Positions 50,961 to 62,380 of a stretch of DNA of 64,000 nucleotides are shown in pieces (position 1 is the first letter of the stretch; every line of letters starts with the position of its first letter). The notes beneath the pieces were generated by a model that saw only the letters and a program-made list of their open reading frames with translations, made no database searches and had not been told where the DNA came from. This DNA comes from Lingula anatina (Eukaryota > Brachiopoda > Lingulata > Lingulida > Lingulidae): contig NW_019775902.1 in the NCBI RefSeq assembly GCF_001039355.2, positions 641,984-705,983 of the forward strand, read 5' to 3'. Position numbers and translations under genes: made by a program.

Positions 50961-53900
50961 TAATAATAATAATAATTATAATAAAAATTTAAAATAAAAA
51001 TAATAATAATTGAAAAAAAATAAGATAATAAAATAAAATAAAGTCAGTTACCCTGGGTAAGAACTTAATTACCAGCGTTACATGGTCACATGGTCACATG
51101 CGCACGTCTTAACCTATCAGGAACAGTGTAACAGCATTCTCAACTAAGCCAAGCTTTTTTTTTTGTGAAACCGGGGTCTGATAAAACTGGTAGGAAGGCG
51201 AATTCCATCTTTTTATTCTAAAACATGATGTTTAACGGACAAAGTGTGAGCAATTTTAAAAGGTTCACCATATGCTTTTCCCAAAGTCATACGTAGTTTC
51301 AATATATCTGCCATCCTGCAAAGCTCCTATTTTTTCCAATCGATACCTTAAAAGACTATAAAACCCTTAAGTTGAAGTACATGGCGTCGAGAGTTCACAG
51401 TGATATATACAAGAACATACCATAAAATAAATAAATAACTGCTTAAAGTAGAGAATTCAAGTCGAGCAATGATTTCTGAGTACGAGAAACTTCCTTTTCT
51501 TTTTCAGAAAAAATTCATTTGATCGAGGAAAAAGCGTATAGGTGCTTTAAGGCATATAAAAACAGTAACATGAATGTTTTCCGTTGGTCTACTGTAGGAA
51601 TTCATACTTTCACAGCAATGCCGAATGCATTTTTCAGCATTTGAAAAGAAAAATGTATTGCTGCGATAAAAATACTGATTTTATCAAAACTAGCTTCGGT
51701 CACTCTAGTTGACCAATTTATCAATTTAGTCTGGTCTTAGAATTAATGAACATTAATATCAAAGGGCACAACAGTAAGATGGACCCAATGATTGTTGATG
51801 GAGCTAGAATAAGTAGGTCAGGAACAACCAAGGGATTCACGTGGTTTAGTAACAGACCGAGAAAGAGGTTATAACCTAGTGCACGTGAGCATTCACACGT
51901 TGCTATAAATGGCCACTTGGCCCTAACGTGATGTGTTTAATGGCTTGATGATTTATAAATTTGATGTAACACTACTACTGATAATTTATCTAAAGTTAAT
52001 TTTAAATCTGATTCTTCTTTACGCTCGAATACAAGTATATTTCTCCGTTTTTTCTTAGAAATGTTTTGAAAAAGTGAGTTCCTGTTTAATCAAATATTTT
52101 TGCAGTGTGCACGGACACCGAGTTTAGATGTGACAACGGGAAATGTATCAGACCATCTCTTAAATGTGACAACAGAAACCAGTGTGGTGATTACTCAGAT
52201 GAAGCTGGATGTCGTAAGTAGGCCTTTACAACTTAAACGATCGAAATATTTCAAGCAAATACAGGCATTATTATTCTTATTTCATGTTGACTATTCATGG
52301 AAATATTAAAGGCACAAGCTATGCAATAAATGCAACTTTCACGAACACGAGGAGTCATCAAATTCCTCTTATATTTGTTATGTTTTGGGTATCGAATGCG
52401 TAGATCTATTTTCTGCGAATGCGAAGGTGATTTCTTGAAAGTACTTGTAAATGCTGAGATTGTGCCAGTTGTCTGCAGTCATAGTCATTGCGATTGGTCG
52501 CAACCGTCACAATGTAGATAGCCAAAGATGAAAAATGTCGTGCATCAATCTTGCACAGAAAAACAACTTTCCTTCTTTCTTAGAAAATTCATCTTATTCT
52601 TTTCTAATTATTTTTTTTCTCGTTGTGTTTATAAAATCTTTTTTATGAAATATAATAAGGACCAAATAATTAGGGTCCAAGTAAGGTCATCTACCGGTAT
52701 AGAGCTCAGAATTGTGAGTACTTGAAGTAGGTTCTGAATCCATGGATTCTGATAAATTACTGACGTTCACATCTAGAAAAGAATGCAAGTAGTTTATAGA
52801 TCTATGCCTTTTAACGTAATATAGCCTTCATAATCGATGCATCTATTTATTGTAAATCAGCGTGTTTGGTGAACCAGTTCCGCTGCCAGACGACCCCCCT
52901 CTGCGTCCACGAGGATCACTGGTGTGACGGCACTCCTGACTGCCCGGATGGGAGTGATGAGCTTCAAAACTGCAGTAAGATTACAGCTCACAGCTACTAC
53001 ATATAAAAGTACATTGTATATGTATAGTTATATAAAGATGCCCATTTGAACTACTCTCTGTCCACAGGGTGCGCTAGTGGCTTGTCATGAAATTATTTTA
53101 TCGCATACTCATACTTTTATTTTGTATACTGTTTTGGTACGATAGCGTAATTTGAACGAGGACAACTTAAAAGATTCAAAGATGCACTGGGTTATTAATC
53201 CCGCCTTATTTCTTGAAAACGTTATCATTGTATTATGTTTTACACATATAAACATGTACCGTTTTATGTGAACATAATTGTTAAAAATCTCATTTTCATG
53301 CTGTTGGAGTTGAATTTTAACATTTCTTTCTTTCTTTTCTTTTTTTATTAAAATCACTTCTGCCGTACTTTTATACTTCTTGAATATATACTACCCCCCC
53401 CCCCTATTGCGTATCTCATTTACAGTTTGGCAGAACATTTCTTCCCCTTTTCATTTTTTTAATAATAAAATCTGTAGATAAAATGTACATGAATATATGA
53501 AGACATATTCCTCCCCTTTAGCCTGCCTGTCCAGCCAGGGAAAATGTTCGTCTGGTCAGTGTATACCGGGGTCCAAACTGTGCGACCGACGACTAGATTG
53601 TCAGGACCGTAGTGATGAAACCTGGTGCCGTAAGTTGGTCGTAGACAAAAACAAAATCTCACTCTTAGAAGATATTGGTAGCTGGGGCGAATGCTATTGC
53701 TGACATTTTAAGAGACGGTGTGACAGGAATGGTAGTTCGAGGAATGGAAGTCCGGGGTCCCATATATGATTAGAGTTAGTGGGGGTATTGGGGTTAGTAT
53801 ATGGACGAATGTCACCTGCACAAAGTAATGGGAAACGGGCTTCGGTTGTTAGCGCACTGCCATTCCTGTCAGGATCATAATTTGTCTTTTGTAAACAGGG

Positions 53901-55474
53901 ACTTACGTGTTTGTACAGAAACGGTCTTTCTTGAAAATGTTATCACCTATTGTCTCACCGATTTTTCCTGAAAGCATTCTTCCCTACTGTCTCAACGGGT
54001 TATCTTCCCCTATTGGCTCCGTAAACAATCAATAAAATATCGAGGTCCAAAGGTTCTATATAATGACTACATGAAAGCACAGTTGATCAGAAAATTAAAA
54101 TAAGGACAAACATATTTTATTGAAAACATCATTGGTATTCTAGGACTGACACTGATTGATTTAATAACTTCTGATAGCACAATATCACTGTTTGATTTGC
54201 CCTGATAAGTCAAGATTTTCACCAATTAAAGCCAGCAACAATAAGCGATCAGTCATATCGACAAGAAAACACTTAGATATACAATTTGTTTTGACGGTTC
54301 TTCAAAGGATGACCTCTGTCTTCTCACTATCATTGTATGAAATATCAGACAATGATAATGCCTTGAGAAGGTATCAGATTTAATTGGTAATATGATCCTG
54401 TAGTTGTTGTTTTTTGTTGCAGCATGCGGGTCATGGGAGTTCCGGTGTGAGAATGGCCTTTGCTATGATAAAAGTCGTTGGTGTGACGGCAAAGATGACT
54501 GTTTTGACGGAAGTGATGAAAAGCCTAATTGCAGTAAGTAAACAAGTACTTACGCATCTGTTTTGTGATTTTTCGCCTGACCACACTCGCCTGAAATATC
54601 TTTAATTAGACGACAAGATGTTGGAATGCTTCAAGCCCCCCTCAAAATATGCCATGTACAACTTGATTTTTACAATTTTATTTATTCCTTTATCTATTTA
54701 TTACTATTTTTTCATTAATTTATCTTTTGATAAGGTGTAGTGACAAAGAAGAGAAAAGAACCTACCGTAGACATCACATCACAATTACAATAATAATTAA
54801 AATAATATTCGTACAGTTGGTACAAAACAGTTTTAACGGAAACATTACCTGCAGAATGAGAATATCCAATCAGTCGTTTATAGGGCTAATGTAAGCCCGA
54901 TTTTTGATAAAGGGTGAAATGAGACCATTGTCATGTAGGTAGGCCTACAATGTACCAGAAAGGAATCAATTGCACAGTGAATATATCCCATTACATGATT
55001 GCTTGCATTGTTATGAGACGTTTGTGTATATCTTTTTTATTTCAGCTTGTCTAAGAGAACAAACCAAGTGTAAAACAAGCGGCAAGTGTATTATGGACTA
55101 TCAGATATGCGATGGAACTGAACACTGCGAGGACGGGAGTGATGAAATGAATTGCAGTTAGTTGCTATTTTTAATCAGAAACCAAACTAGTTTTAATAAA
55201 TAGTCTATCATAAAGCTTAGGTTACTTACAACAAACTTTTAGAGTACCATGTTATTAAAGCATCATTGTTTTAAAAGTAATGGTATAGTGAGACATAGCT
55301 ACATGTACACCCCACGGCCAAGAAATGCAAAAAGGAAATGTTCCCAATTCATTTTCCTAGATTGCTCAGTGACCCAGTTTCAGTGTGGCACTGGACAGTG
55401 TATTGAGGTTCAAAAGTACTGTGATGGCGATCCCGACTGCCCGGATAACAGTGATGAACCTGGACTGAAATGTG
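47788..55474 (+). CDS. Type II membrane protein: TM, SEA, Ser/Thr-rich region, seven LDLa; 3' end missing
   Basis: ATG 47815. Exons: 47788-48121, 48430-48459, 48924-49039, 49372-49439, 49711-49865, 50050-50340, then seven LDLa exons at 50772-50885, 52106-52213, 52861-52974, 53522-53629, 54423-54533, 55046-55156 and 55361-55474. At least 582 residues are encoded. There is no signal peptide; a Ser-rich cytosolic tail precedes a membrane segment (about 77-101). Residues 115-226 form a SEA domain with the autocleavage motif GSVRV preceded by FRA, in the position of GSVVV in MUC1. Residues 227-322 are Ser/Thr/Pro-rich and mucin-like. Seven six-Cys LDLa modules follow, each with an SDE calcium site, each in its own phase 1-1 exon. 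Type II TM-SEA-LDLa order recalls matriptase/TMPRSS proteases, but no CUB or trypsin domain is seen and no terminal exon or stop precedes the N at 55932. A shedding or ligand-binding surface protein is the safe reading; a protease domain in the missing part is inference. Confidence 0.88.
49040..49106. repeat. (TG)n(AG)n microsatellite at a splice donor
   Basis: The GT of the donor after the exon ending at 49039 (GAG|GTGTGT) is the first unit of this TG run, which passes into AG units. Confidence 0.9.
50356..50425. repeat. (TAC)n(TAT)n trinucleotide microsatellite
   Basis: About nine TAC units then about 15 TAT units, starting 15 bases inside the intron after the mucin-like exon. It is not part of the protein: the donor at 50341 (GTATGT) precedes it. 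Confidence 0.9.
50905..50955. repeat. Poly-A run and A-rich tract
   Basis: About 51 A, continuing to about 51045 as AAT/AAAAT-rich sequence, in the intron after the first LDLa exon. It may be a retroposed tail on the plus strand, but no SINE body was recognised before it. Confidence 0.85.
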
Positions 55475-55931
55475 GTAAGCATGGGCCCCATTTTACAAAC
55501 ACTAGTTGCTGACACTCTCGCACCGTTCGAAGTGAATGATGGAAGCTCTTTACCCTCTACCAGGGCGACAAATTGATTTTCCACAGATATTCACAGATAT
55601 GTCTCTAGATAAATAGACGGTCATTTTGGTCTGATGTCAGCAAACATGTCCACAATAATAACTGCGGCCCTGGTAGAGGGTAGAAGCTCATGTGCGGAGT
55701 CGGAACTGCTCCAGGGTTGTTTTTTTTCTTATATTCTCTTCGCTCTGCATCTGCGCCGTTTATTACGACATAAATTTTGGAACCCTTCCAGTTTGACACA
55801 GAGATTTCAATGCGCCATCAGAAGATACAGTTATATATAGCTTAGGTCTTAGCCAAGGATTATGATAGTCAACGTAATTGCTTACTAATTTTTCTATTTG
55901 AAGAAACTCATCCATTTATGCAATAATATTT
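55475..55931. other. End of the inserted contig, no exon recognised
   Basis: After the seventh LDLa exon no further LDLa, protease or terminal exon is visible up to the N at 55932. Confidence 0.5.
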
Positions 55932-56011
55932 NTTTTAATATACCGGTAAGTTGTCTTTTGAATTTACCGATATGTTGACATTTGAATAAACGTGTATGTT
56001 ATCTTTTCCAG

Positions 56012-56912
56012 TACTGGTCTTCAAGGAACGGTTGTCATGACAGCCCAGTCACGTGTCGGTCCAAGTGCTTTGATAGTGACACACCAGCAACAACCTCAGA
56101 GCTACATATCTCTGTCGATTTTCGTGATGCTGTGCTGTAATGTTTTATTCGGGCTGATTGCGGTTGTCTTCTCCAGTAAGTGTCACAGCTAATGCAATCA
56201 ACCAAATGACCCACGTGCCCGTTATAGCACACAACTGCCCTCTAGCGGCAAAAGAACAATGAACGTGATAATGCTTTACATCAGCTGATCAGTTGAAATC
56301 ATGGATATCAAAAGTAAGACAATTCTTGGACCCCCTCCCCCCTCTTGTGCAAAAATTTGTGAATTAAAGAAAACAAAATATGCAATTTGATCGCCAGAGG
56401 ACGATAGTGTCTGCTGGGAAATAATATATATATAAAATCTATAATTGTCCCCGTAGTCTGGCCTATAAGAAACTTTTATTCGTTTTGCAGCATGCTGTAA
56501 TTCTTTGGGCTACTGGCATGATTTAAAACATTTAATCGTTGTCTTAGCATTAATAGCGGGTTTAGGATTGATTTATGAATTGGATACAGTCTGAGCTTCT
56601 ATAATTAATGAATAATTAGTCAACATGTAACATAATGAATATTCTACTAGTATTATCGTATTAATATCCTTCAAAAATAGTAAGATGTTTTGAAATATGG
56701 AAATATCGTAACAGCGTTAATACTATTTTTTATCTTTTTCAGTCCAATCCGACAATGCTGCTCACATATATGACCATTCCGGGGCGCGGACGAAGGGGAA
56801 AATTGCCCTTTTTTTCAACACGGTCGGCATAGTATCGTCCCTTATTGCAGTCACGGTTGTCGTGTCTTACGTCATCTCAAGGGGGAATGTGACAAATACG
56901 AATAGATGGTGA
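56012..56912 (+). CDS. CD225 gene B, exons 2-3 (membrane core and C-terminus)
   Basis: Exons 56012-56175 and 56743-56912 (TGA 56910-56912), acceptors CCAG and TCAG. Entry is in phase 2 and the internal junction in phase 1, as in gene A. Exon 2 encodes TGLQGTVVMTAQ, a polar stretch, then the first hydrophobic segment YISLSIFVMLCCNVLFGLIA with the Cys pair; gene A has nearly the same segment. Exon 3 encodes the polar loop ending ARTKGKIALFFN and the second membrane segment, ending ISRGNVTNTNRW with potential N-glycosylation sites (NVT, NTN is not one). The phase-2 entry cannot join the phase-1 end of the LDLa gene, so the proper partner is the exon at 47351. Confidence 0.85.
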
Positions 56913-58480
56913 CGTCATTGCCGGAATTATACCAGAGTTACGGGGACAATAATCTATAAGCTGAGAAAACGGGATGAGCTACAAATGTTCACAGGTTACT
57001 AAAATACGTAACATACGTAATTATTAAAAAGGCTGTTTATATAAATTGGGTCCCTTTTTATAGGCGGTTATTCCTCTTTTCGGTTAAAAAAGGGCTGCTT
57101 ATATTAGAATTTCTCCTTGGCCCTGGGCACTGCTCCGGAGTCTGGTGTTGACTGTTTCTATGGAAACCCGGGTTTTGGTGCGTTGCCTGTCAGAAATGCT
57201 ACAGACAAGGGTCTCGTATGACGTCACATCTGTCAAAGAATTTATGAAGCATGTCCTCATTGCACGAAACTGTTCTAATGGGGACGACCAGTGCTGACAC
57301 CTGGTGGCACAAGGTGCTTTGTGCGATGCCGAGGAATACCGAGCGATGCCGAACGATGCCGAGGTATCACAAACATTTCGGAGCCAGCAGCAAAGTGCAT
57401 CTGTTCTTGTCCAGCGCACCACATGTAGGCTACAGACGGTGTCAAACTCCTCTTAGGACTTTAAGACGAGGAAGCGTCACCCGTCAAATATGCTGTACAG
57501 AATGTGACCGGCAACAGCAAACGGCAGTGAATGGAGCTTAAATAACATTTAGTCTTTTTTATTTTCTAAGATTTGTAACGCAGTGTATACAACTCTGTAA
57601 CCACATTGCCTGCATGACCCAAGACATGTGTTCCACTTTTGTAACTTGGAAATTATTTCTTTAACATTGCTACCACCATGTATAACAAGTTTTTGGTGAC
57701 ATATGTCACAGCAATAAACAAACAGAGTTAAGTTTGTCAATAGCTGTAAAGAAATAACAGAAATTATCAGCTACTATTTCGTCTGCCGACCGTCTGACTT
57801 CATCGGGCTACAGTATTCTTGTCATTAACTATTTACAAATTAAGCTTTATTTGTTTATTGGAAACACAAAGGATATGAAACGGCTCAGAATGTTATTAAA
57901 AGAATTGTCATATATTTCTAATTTTCGATATTCCATCCCTTTTGCAATAATGCTTTGCACTGTTACCTGAGTTTCCAATTACATTGTTTATTGCTACTAG
58001 TAGATCTAATCACGCGTAAGTGAGCCAATAATTGCGAAATGATGGAAACACTTGAAACCCTTGCTTCAACAATCTGTACGTGTCTTTGTTACTCCACTTC
58101 TACTTCTACTCCCACCTGGTGTAATTTTTTCTCCTACGCGCATTTTTATAGATTCAATTGACTGGCGTACGTCATTTTACAGAATTTGATTGGATTTATG
58201 AAACGCAACATTGCAAGTTATTGCCAGGAACCAAAGTAGAAGAGGGCAGACATGTTGAAATGGATTCTAGGCTAACTCACCCCCACCCCCACTCCGACGA
58301 TCCCACCCCCCTCCCCCAAGACAACCCCCGCCTTCCCAGGAAAGAAAATACACTGCTTTGGTAAAATATTTGAGATTTTCATACAATTCTTGAATATTCG
58401 ACGTTTACGTCTCCCTTCTAATACTAAAATATTAGAAAGGAGACAGAAAATGAAATAAAAACAAAAGTAGCTATTAATTA
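56913..58480. other. Intergenic stretch downstream of CD225 gene B
   Basis: No gene is recognised. Near 57325-57365 a short motif (GATGCCGA) is repeated three times. Frames on both strands across 57099-57541 have no recognisable family. Confidence 0.5.
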
Positions 58481-58611
58481 CACTGAACAAATATAAACGC
58501 ACGAAACTAAAATTATACTAAAATATGCTGTTATTGTTGGCTATATACTCTACTTCGATACACGAAAATAAATCTACATATTCCTTCGTACGTTTATATT
58601 TTTGTTCAGTG
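58481..58611. mobile_element. 131-bp MITE with TA target duplication
   Basis: Ends CACTGAACAAATATAAACG and, inverted, CGTTTATATTTTTGTTCAGTG differ by a small indel and are flanked by TA (58479-58480 and 58612-58613). It has no coding capacity. The TA duplication fits a Tc1/mariner-like or ISL2EU-like non-autonomous element. Confidence 0.85.
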
Positions 58612-59946
58612 TACAAGATTCAGGAAGTTCACTTACGCTCATGAACAGACCAGATAGGTAACTTTAAATAATAAGATGCTATAGATAAAATTTTTTTAAA
58701 TTTGCCATTACATGTAATTTTTAAGAAACATATAATATACTTCAATAGTATCATTTTTCTAAAAGCAAGCATAGTTATTTTATTTGCATTTTGATGTTAA
58801 TGAGTTTTATAAATAACAGGCTTAGTATTTTATAATAATAATGAACCTAGAAAAAGAAAATAAGGTTCGAAGATTGGTTATTTCTGGGGTAGTGGAAAAC
58901 AGTGGGTTCATTTACTCCACCATAACCTGGGGTTACACCTTGATTAAAGGCAATTCTTCTGCAGGTACAACAGGAAGCTAACAGGCTACGGGTAAAATAC
59001 CTAAAGGGTATTTTTTATTTTAGAATAGTGAATGATCGATAACAAGCAATTCATATGAATCATGACATAATTTTACGCCGTGTGATGCCAATGAAAGGCA
59101 TTCATTTTATATCGGTCACACACATGCACACATATATAATAACACTAGATGTGTTTGTACCTAAGGCAATCTCAACATTGTTCGAAGAACTACAAGTACA
59201 GTTCAAGTCGTTGTTTACTATCTTGTCACGATATAGCGCAATTGCTCTAGCTTGTTTATGACGATATATGCCCATTTTTGTACTATAAGTAAACATGGAA
59301 TATAAAACCACCAGGTTAAGTATTTTAACGACTTATTTCAAGTATTATTTTCTAAACTTGTACATACAAGTTTATGGAAATAAAGGAATAGATGATCTAC
59401 TAACTCATTTGATTCATAAATTGATAGCGAATGTATGTTGTGATGCAACCAACAGGAATTAAACAAATGAACTTTCAAGCGACTCAGTATCAGTGATGAG
59501 TGATGATGTCAGCATTTTTTTCTTTTTTTCTTTTCAAATTCTCGCTGAGTAGTACCGAAAAGTGCGAAGAATTAGCCAGAGGATTATTTTTGATTATGCA
59601 GTGCTGAAATCAATTAGTGGTCTAAATAGAGGATGGTCGCATTACAACATCTACTTGTTGCATACAGTAGTATTGTAGAGCTGCTTGCTGTAACTTTCCA
59701 TGTCTGGGATATTCCAAATCCTTCGTTTGTTTAATTGATTTGACTTCTCTCAATACTAAGAGTACAAAAGTACATGTGTTCAAAAAGCTTCTTTTGTCCT
59801 TTCTTACAATGAGCACTCCAAAATGAAGTCTTTGTATTTTCTTAGGATTACTCTGAGTTTATGAAAATGGTAAATACAATACTAAATTATTGCCAAAAAA
59901 ATCTTAAACTGTATCAGTAAAACATTATTTCTATCACACCTAAGTT

Positions 59947-61105
59947 TATTATTCTATATTCGCGAACAAGATACAAAATAGTATGTATTCTAAATGAATA
60001 AAGACTGGTTTAGTATTGATTTAATAAAGTAAGCTCTCTTTTTTAATTATATACCTGACTCCTGCCATAAACATAGATAAAACTGATGGAAAAAAAATAA
60101 AAATTATATAACTTTTTACTTAAAAAATTCCTTTTTACATTTTTAGAGAATATTCGTTAACTTATAGATACCTGTCTATCCAGGTATGGTAATACTACTT
60201 TGTCGGAACTTCTTGAAGCTTTGTGTTAAATAATCTTCATCGGCTTCATTCCACAGAATTCCAGATACGTTACTTGTACTGCTCACTGCAGCACTGTGGA
60301 TATTTCAAAACGACTAACATTATGAAAAGAGGTTGTGGAAAATACGAAAAAATACCAAAAACATTTGTTCAAAGACGTTGCAATAAGCCACATAATTTGA
60401 CAATAACGCATCAGGGGACTAATATGACTTTGACTACGCCCCAAATTACAAACGACAGACAGATCCGTCTTTGCAAATGGTTAAACAATCTATTAATTTT
60501 TTTCTTTTCACTTATCTTTAAAATTCATTCAAACTCCAAACAATTTTTTATAATCATATCTAATATGTAAACTGCGCAGGCAGACTGGAGTATATTCCGG
60601 CCACATGTTCTGAAAATAGTGGTATTTTTGACAGTTGAAATGTATTTTCAGAAGTGATGAAGACGCCTCAATAAAGATTATTATTTTATACGCGTGAAAA
60701 AGATACAAAAGAGTATGTATTCTAAATGAATATAGACTAATATAGTAAAGTAAGCTCACTTTGTTCATTAGTAACCTGACCAAAACCACAGATAAAATGA
60801 AAATATGAAAAGCTGTGGAAAATAAATTAAAAGACGAAAAAACATTTCTTCAAAGACGTTGCAATAAGTCACATAATTTTACAAAAACAAATGGTTAAAC
60901 AATCTATTTTAATTTTTCTTTTTTCACTAATTTCTAATTTTTTTTCAAACTCCAAACATTTTTTCACAATTATATGTAATATTGTAAACTGCCTAAGGAG
61001 ACTGGAATACATGGAGAACGATTTCGACTCACGATCTCAAAATGGTAATATTTTTGAAAGTTGAAACGTATTTTCAAAAGTAATATAGACGCCTCAATAC
61101 ATTTT
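59947..61105. repeat. Head-to-tail tandem duplication
   Basis: Unit 1 (about 59947-60676) and unit 2 (about 60677-61105) share, in the same order, a TATTAT..CGCG..AGATACAAAA start, GTATGTATTCTAAATGAATA, CAAAGACGTTGCAATAAG, CAAACTCCAAACA and GACGCCTCAATA. Unit 2 lacks roughly 250-300 bp present in unit 1. Divergence is considerable. The 115-codon frame in unit 1 (60223-60570) is not preserved in unit 2 and shows no family, so it is not called. Confidence 0.85.
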
Positions 61106-61201
61106 GGTAGGGACTGTGTCATTTTCATTCTGCCATGCAGGCCATGCACGTCTGTCAAACAGCGTATATATAAATAAATATAGAGTCACATTGTTACACA
61201 T

Positions 61202-62380
61202 CTACACTGGAGTTTCTGATGATATGCCAGTATCTATTGGAATATCACTAATATTAGGTTCGTTGTTGGTAGAGGATGTTTGTGACTTACTATGGCAGAC
61301 GGTGAGTTTTCTGTTTGCTCCTTCCATATCCGGCATCTTTCTTCGCGTGAATTTCCTCCGAAAAACTTCTATTGGGCGCGCTTTCCTGGGATAAAACGAT
61401 GCAAGAAAAGCTGCCCGAAACTGTTGATGATAGCACATATAAATTGGAAAGTTTACACCAGCATTTAAGAAGCGAAGTGACATAAATATGTTCTTAAGAA
61501 CACATAGCGTGTTATTTGATTTGAATATGAACATAGCGCTTACTATTGAAGTTAGAGGCGTGGATATTACGAAGGACGCCAGGCAGTTAAGGGCAACGAT
61601 GAATGTTATTGCGCCTTGCGACCGGCATTTACCGTGAAAACGCAATCGTTGTCGATGAGGCGCCTTTTTCTTTTGTTTCAACTTACATAACATGTAAACG
61701 CTAACGATGGCTTGCAGCGTAAGTGAGAGAGTAACGAATACGGTGTCGCAAATGAAAGAGTACATGGTTGCAAATGAAGACTTCAAGACAGAAACCAAAA
61801 CGTATTTTCCTACTGCAAAAGAAGCGATGATTGTAATAAGGACTACCATGCCGCAAATGGTGTACTTTCGCAACTGGTGCTTAAGACGCAAAAACTTAAA
61901 TGGACTGACCATGGACAAAAAACGAATCAGGCACAACCCAGCCAGCAAACTGACGGACAAGAAAAATAGAGAACGAGCGATGAGAAATAAAAAGAACATC
62001 TCTCTCCTCCTTTTGCCCCCGAGCAACACAATAAGGTGTAAAATCTGGAACGGTAATTTTGCAACATTTGAGGCAAGGTCCGACAGTGATAATCCTAAAA
62101 GAAGAGGTAACACGTAACCACTCTTCTTATTTCTAATCCTACTCCATATGACTATATTGCAAATATTGGAAATGATCCCCCAGATGCATACAGTGAAATC
62201 AAACGGTTCCAATATGTACCACCAGTAGTGCGAAATGGTGCAGCGTGGGGAATATCCTAGTTTGCGTACCCGGAGTGGTCCTTGGCAGAGGCTAGTGTTT
62301 GCGAACACAGTGATGTTATCCAAAACAACATCATCAAGCCCTGTACTGTTGCAAAATCTCTCTGTCTTAAGACTGCCCAT
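61202..62380 (-). CDS. Divergent rhodopsin-class GPCR, single exon
   Basis: An uninterrupted 392-residue frame with seven membrane segments (about 59-81, 90-112, 129-153, 174-196, 208-232, 256-280, 293-314). The N-terminus carries N-glycosylation sequons at N11, N22 and N28 and no obvious signal peptide. Family marks: GIISNICNIVIW in TM1 (Asn1.50), LSLSDL in TM2 (Asp2.50, residue 101), a basic third inner loop, and TM7 followed by FRAAF, the usual start of helix 8. Two signatures are altered: DRY is IRF (residues 152-154) and NPxxY reads NFPIY (310-314). A Ser/Thr-rich tail of about 60 residues follows. Intronless divergent receptors of this kind are typical of lineage-specific expansions in invertebrates; peptide ligands are common for such receptors but the ligand here cannot be inferred. 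No second copy lies in the window. Confidence 0.85.
   Translation of the reverse strand: MGSLKTERFCNSTGLDDVVLDNITVFANTSLCQGPLRVRKLGYSPRCTISHYWWYILEPFDFTVCIWGIISNICNIVIWSRIRNKKSGYVLPLLLGLSLSDLASNVAKLPFQILHLIVLLGGKRRREMFFLFLIARSLFFLSVSLLAGLCLIRFLSMVSPFKFLRLKHQLRKYTICGMVVLITIIASFAVGKYVLVSVLKSSFATMYSFICDTVFVTLSLTLQAIVSVYMLCKLKQKKKAPHRQRLRFHGKCRSQGAITFIVALNCLASFVISTPLTSIVSAMFIFKSNNTLCVLKNIFMSLRFLNAGVNFPIYMCYHQQFRAAFLASFYPRKARPIEVFRRKFTRRKMPDMEGANRKLTVCHSKSQTSSTNNEPNISDIPIDTGISSETPV

Noticed and set aside
47351-56912. One fused gene joining CD225, SEA and LDLa exons
   Set aside because: Phases do not agree (LDLa end phase 1, CD225 exon 2 entry phase 2), the SEA/LDLa gene has its own ATG, and Ns bound the middle contig.
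57099-57541. Overlapping 107- and 96-codon frames on opposite strands
   Set aside because: Neither resembles a known family and no splice or repeat structure supports coding.
60223-60570. 115-codon frame as a gene
   Set aside because: No recognisable domain, AT-rich, and not preserved in the tandem copy at 60677-61105.
61707-62117. 136-codon plus-strand frame
   Set aside because: Antisense shadow of the GPCR at 61202-62380.
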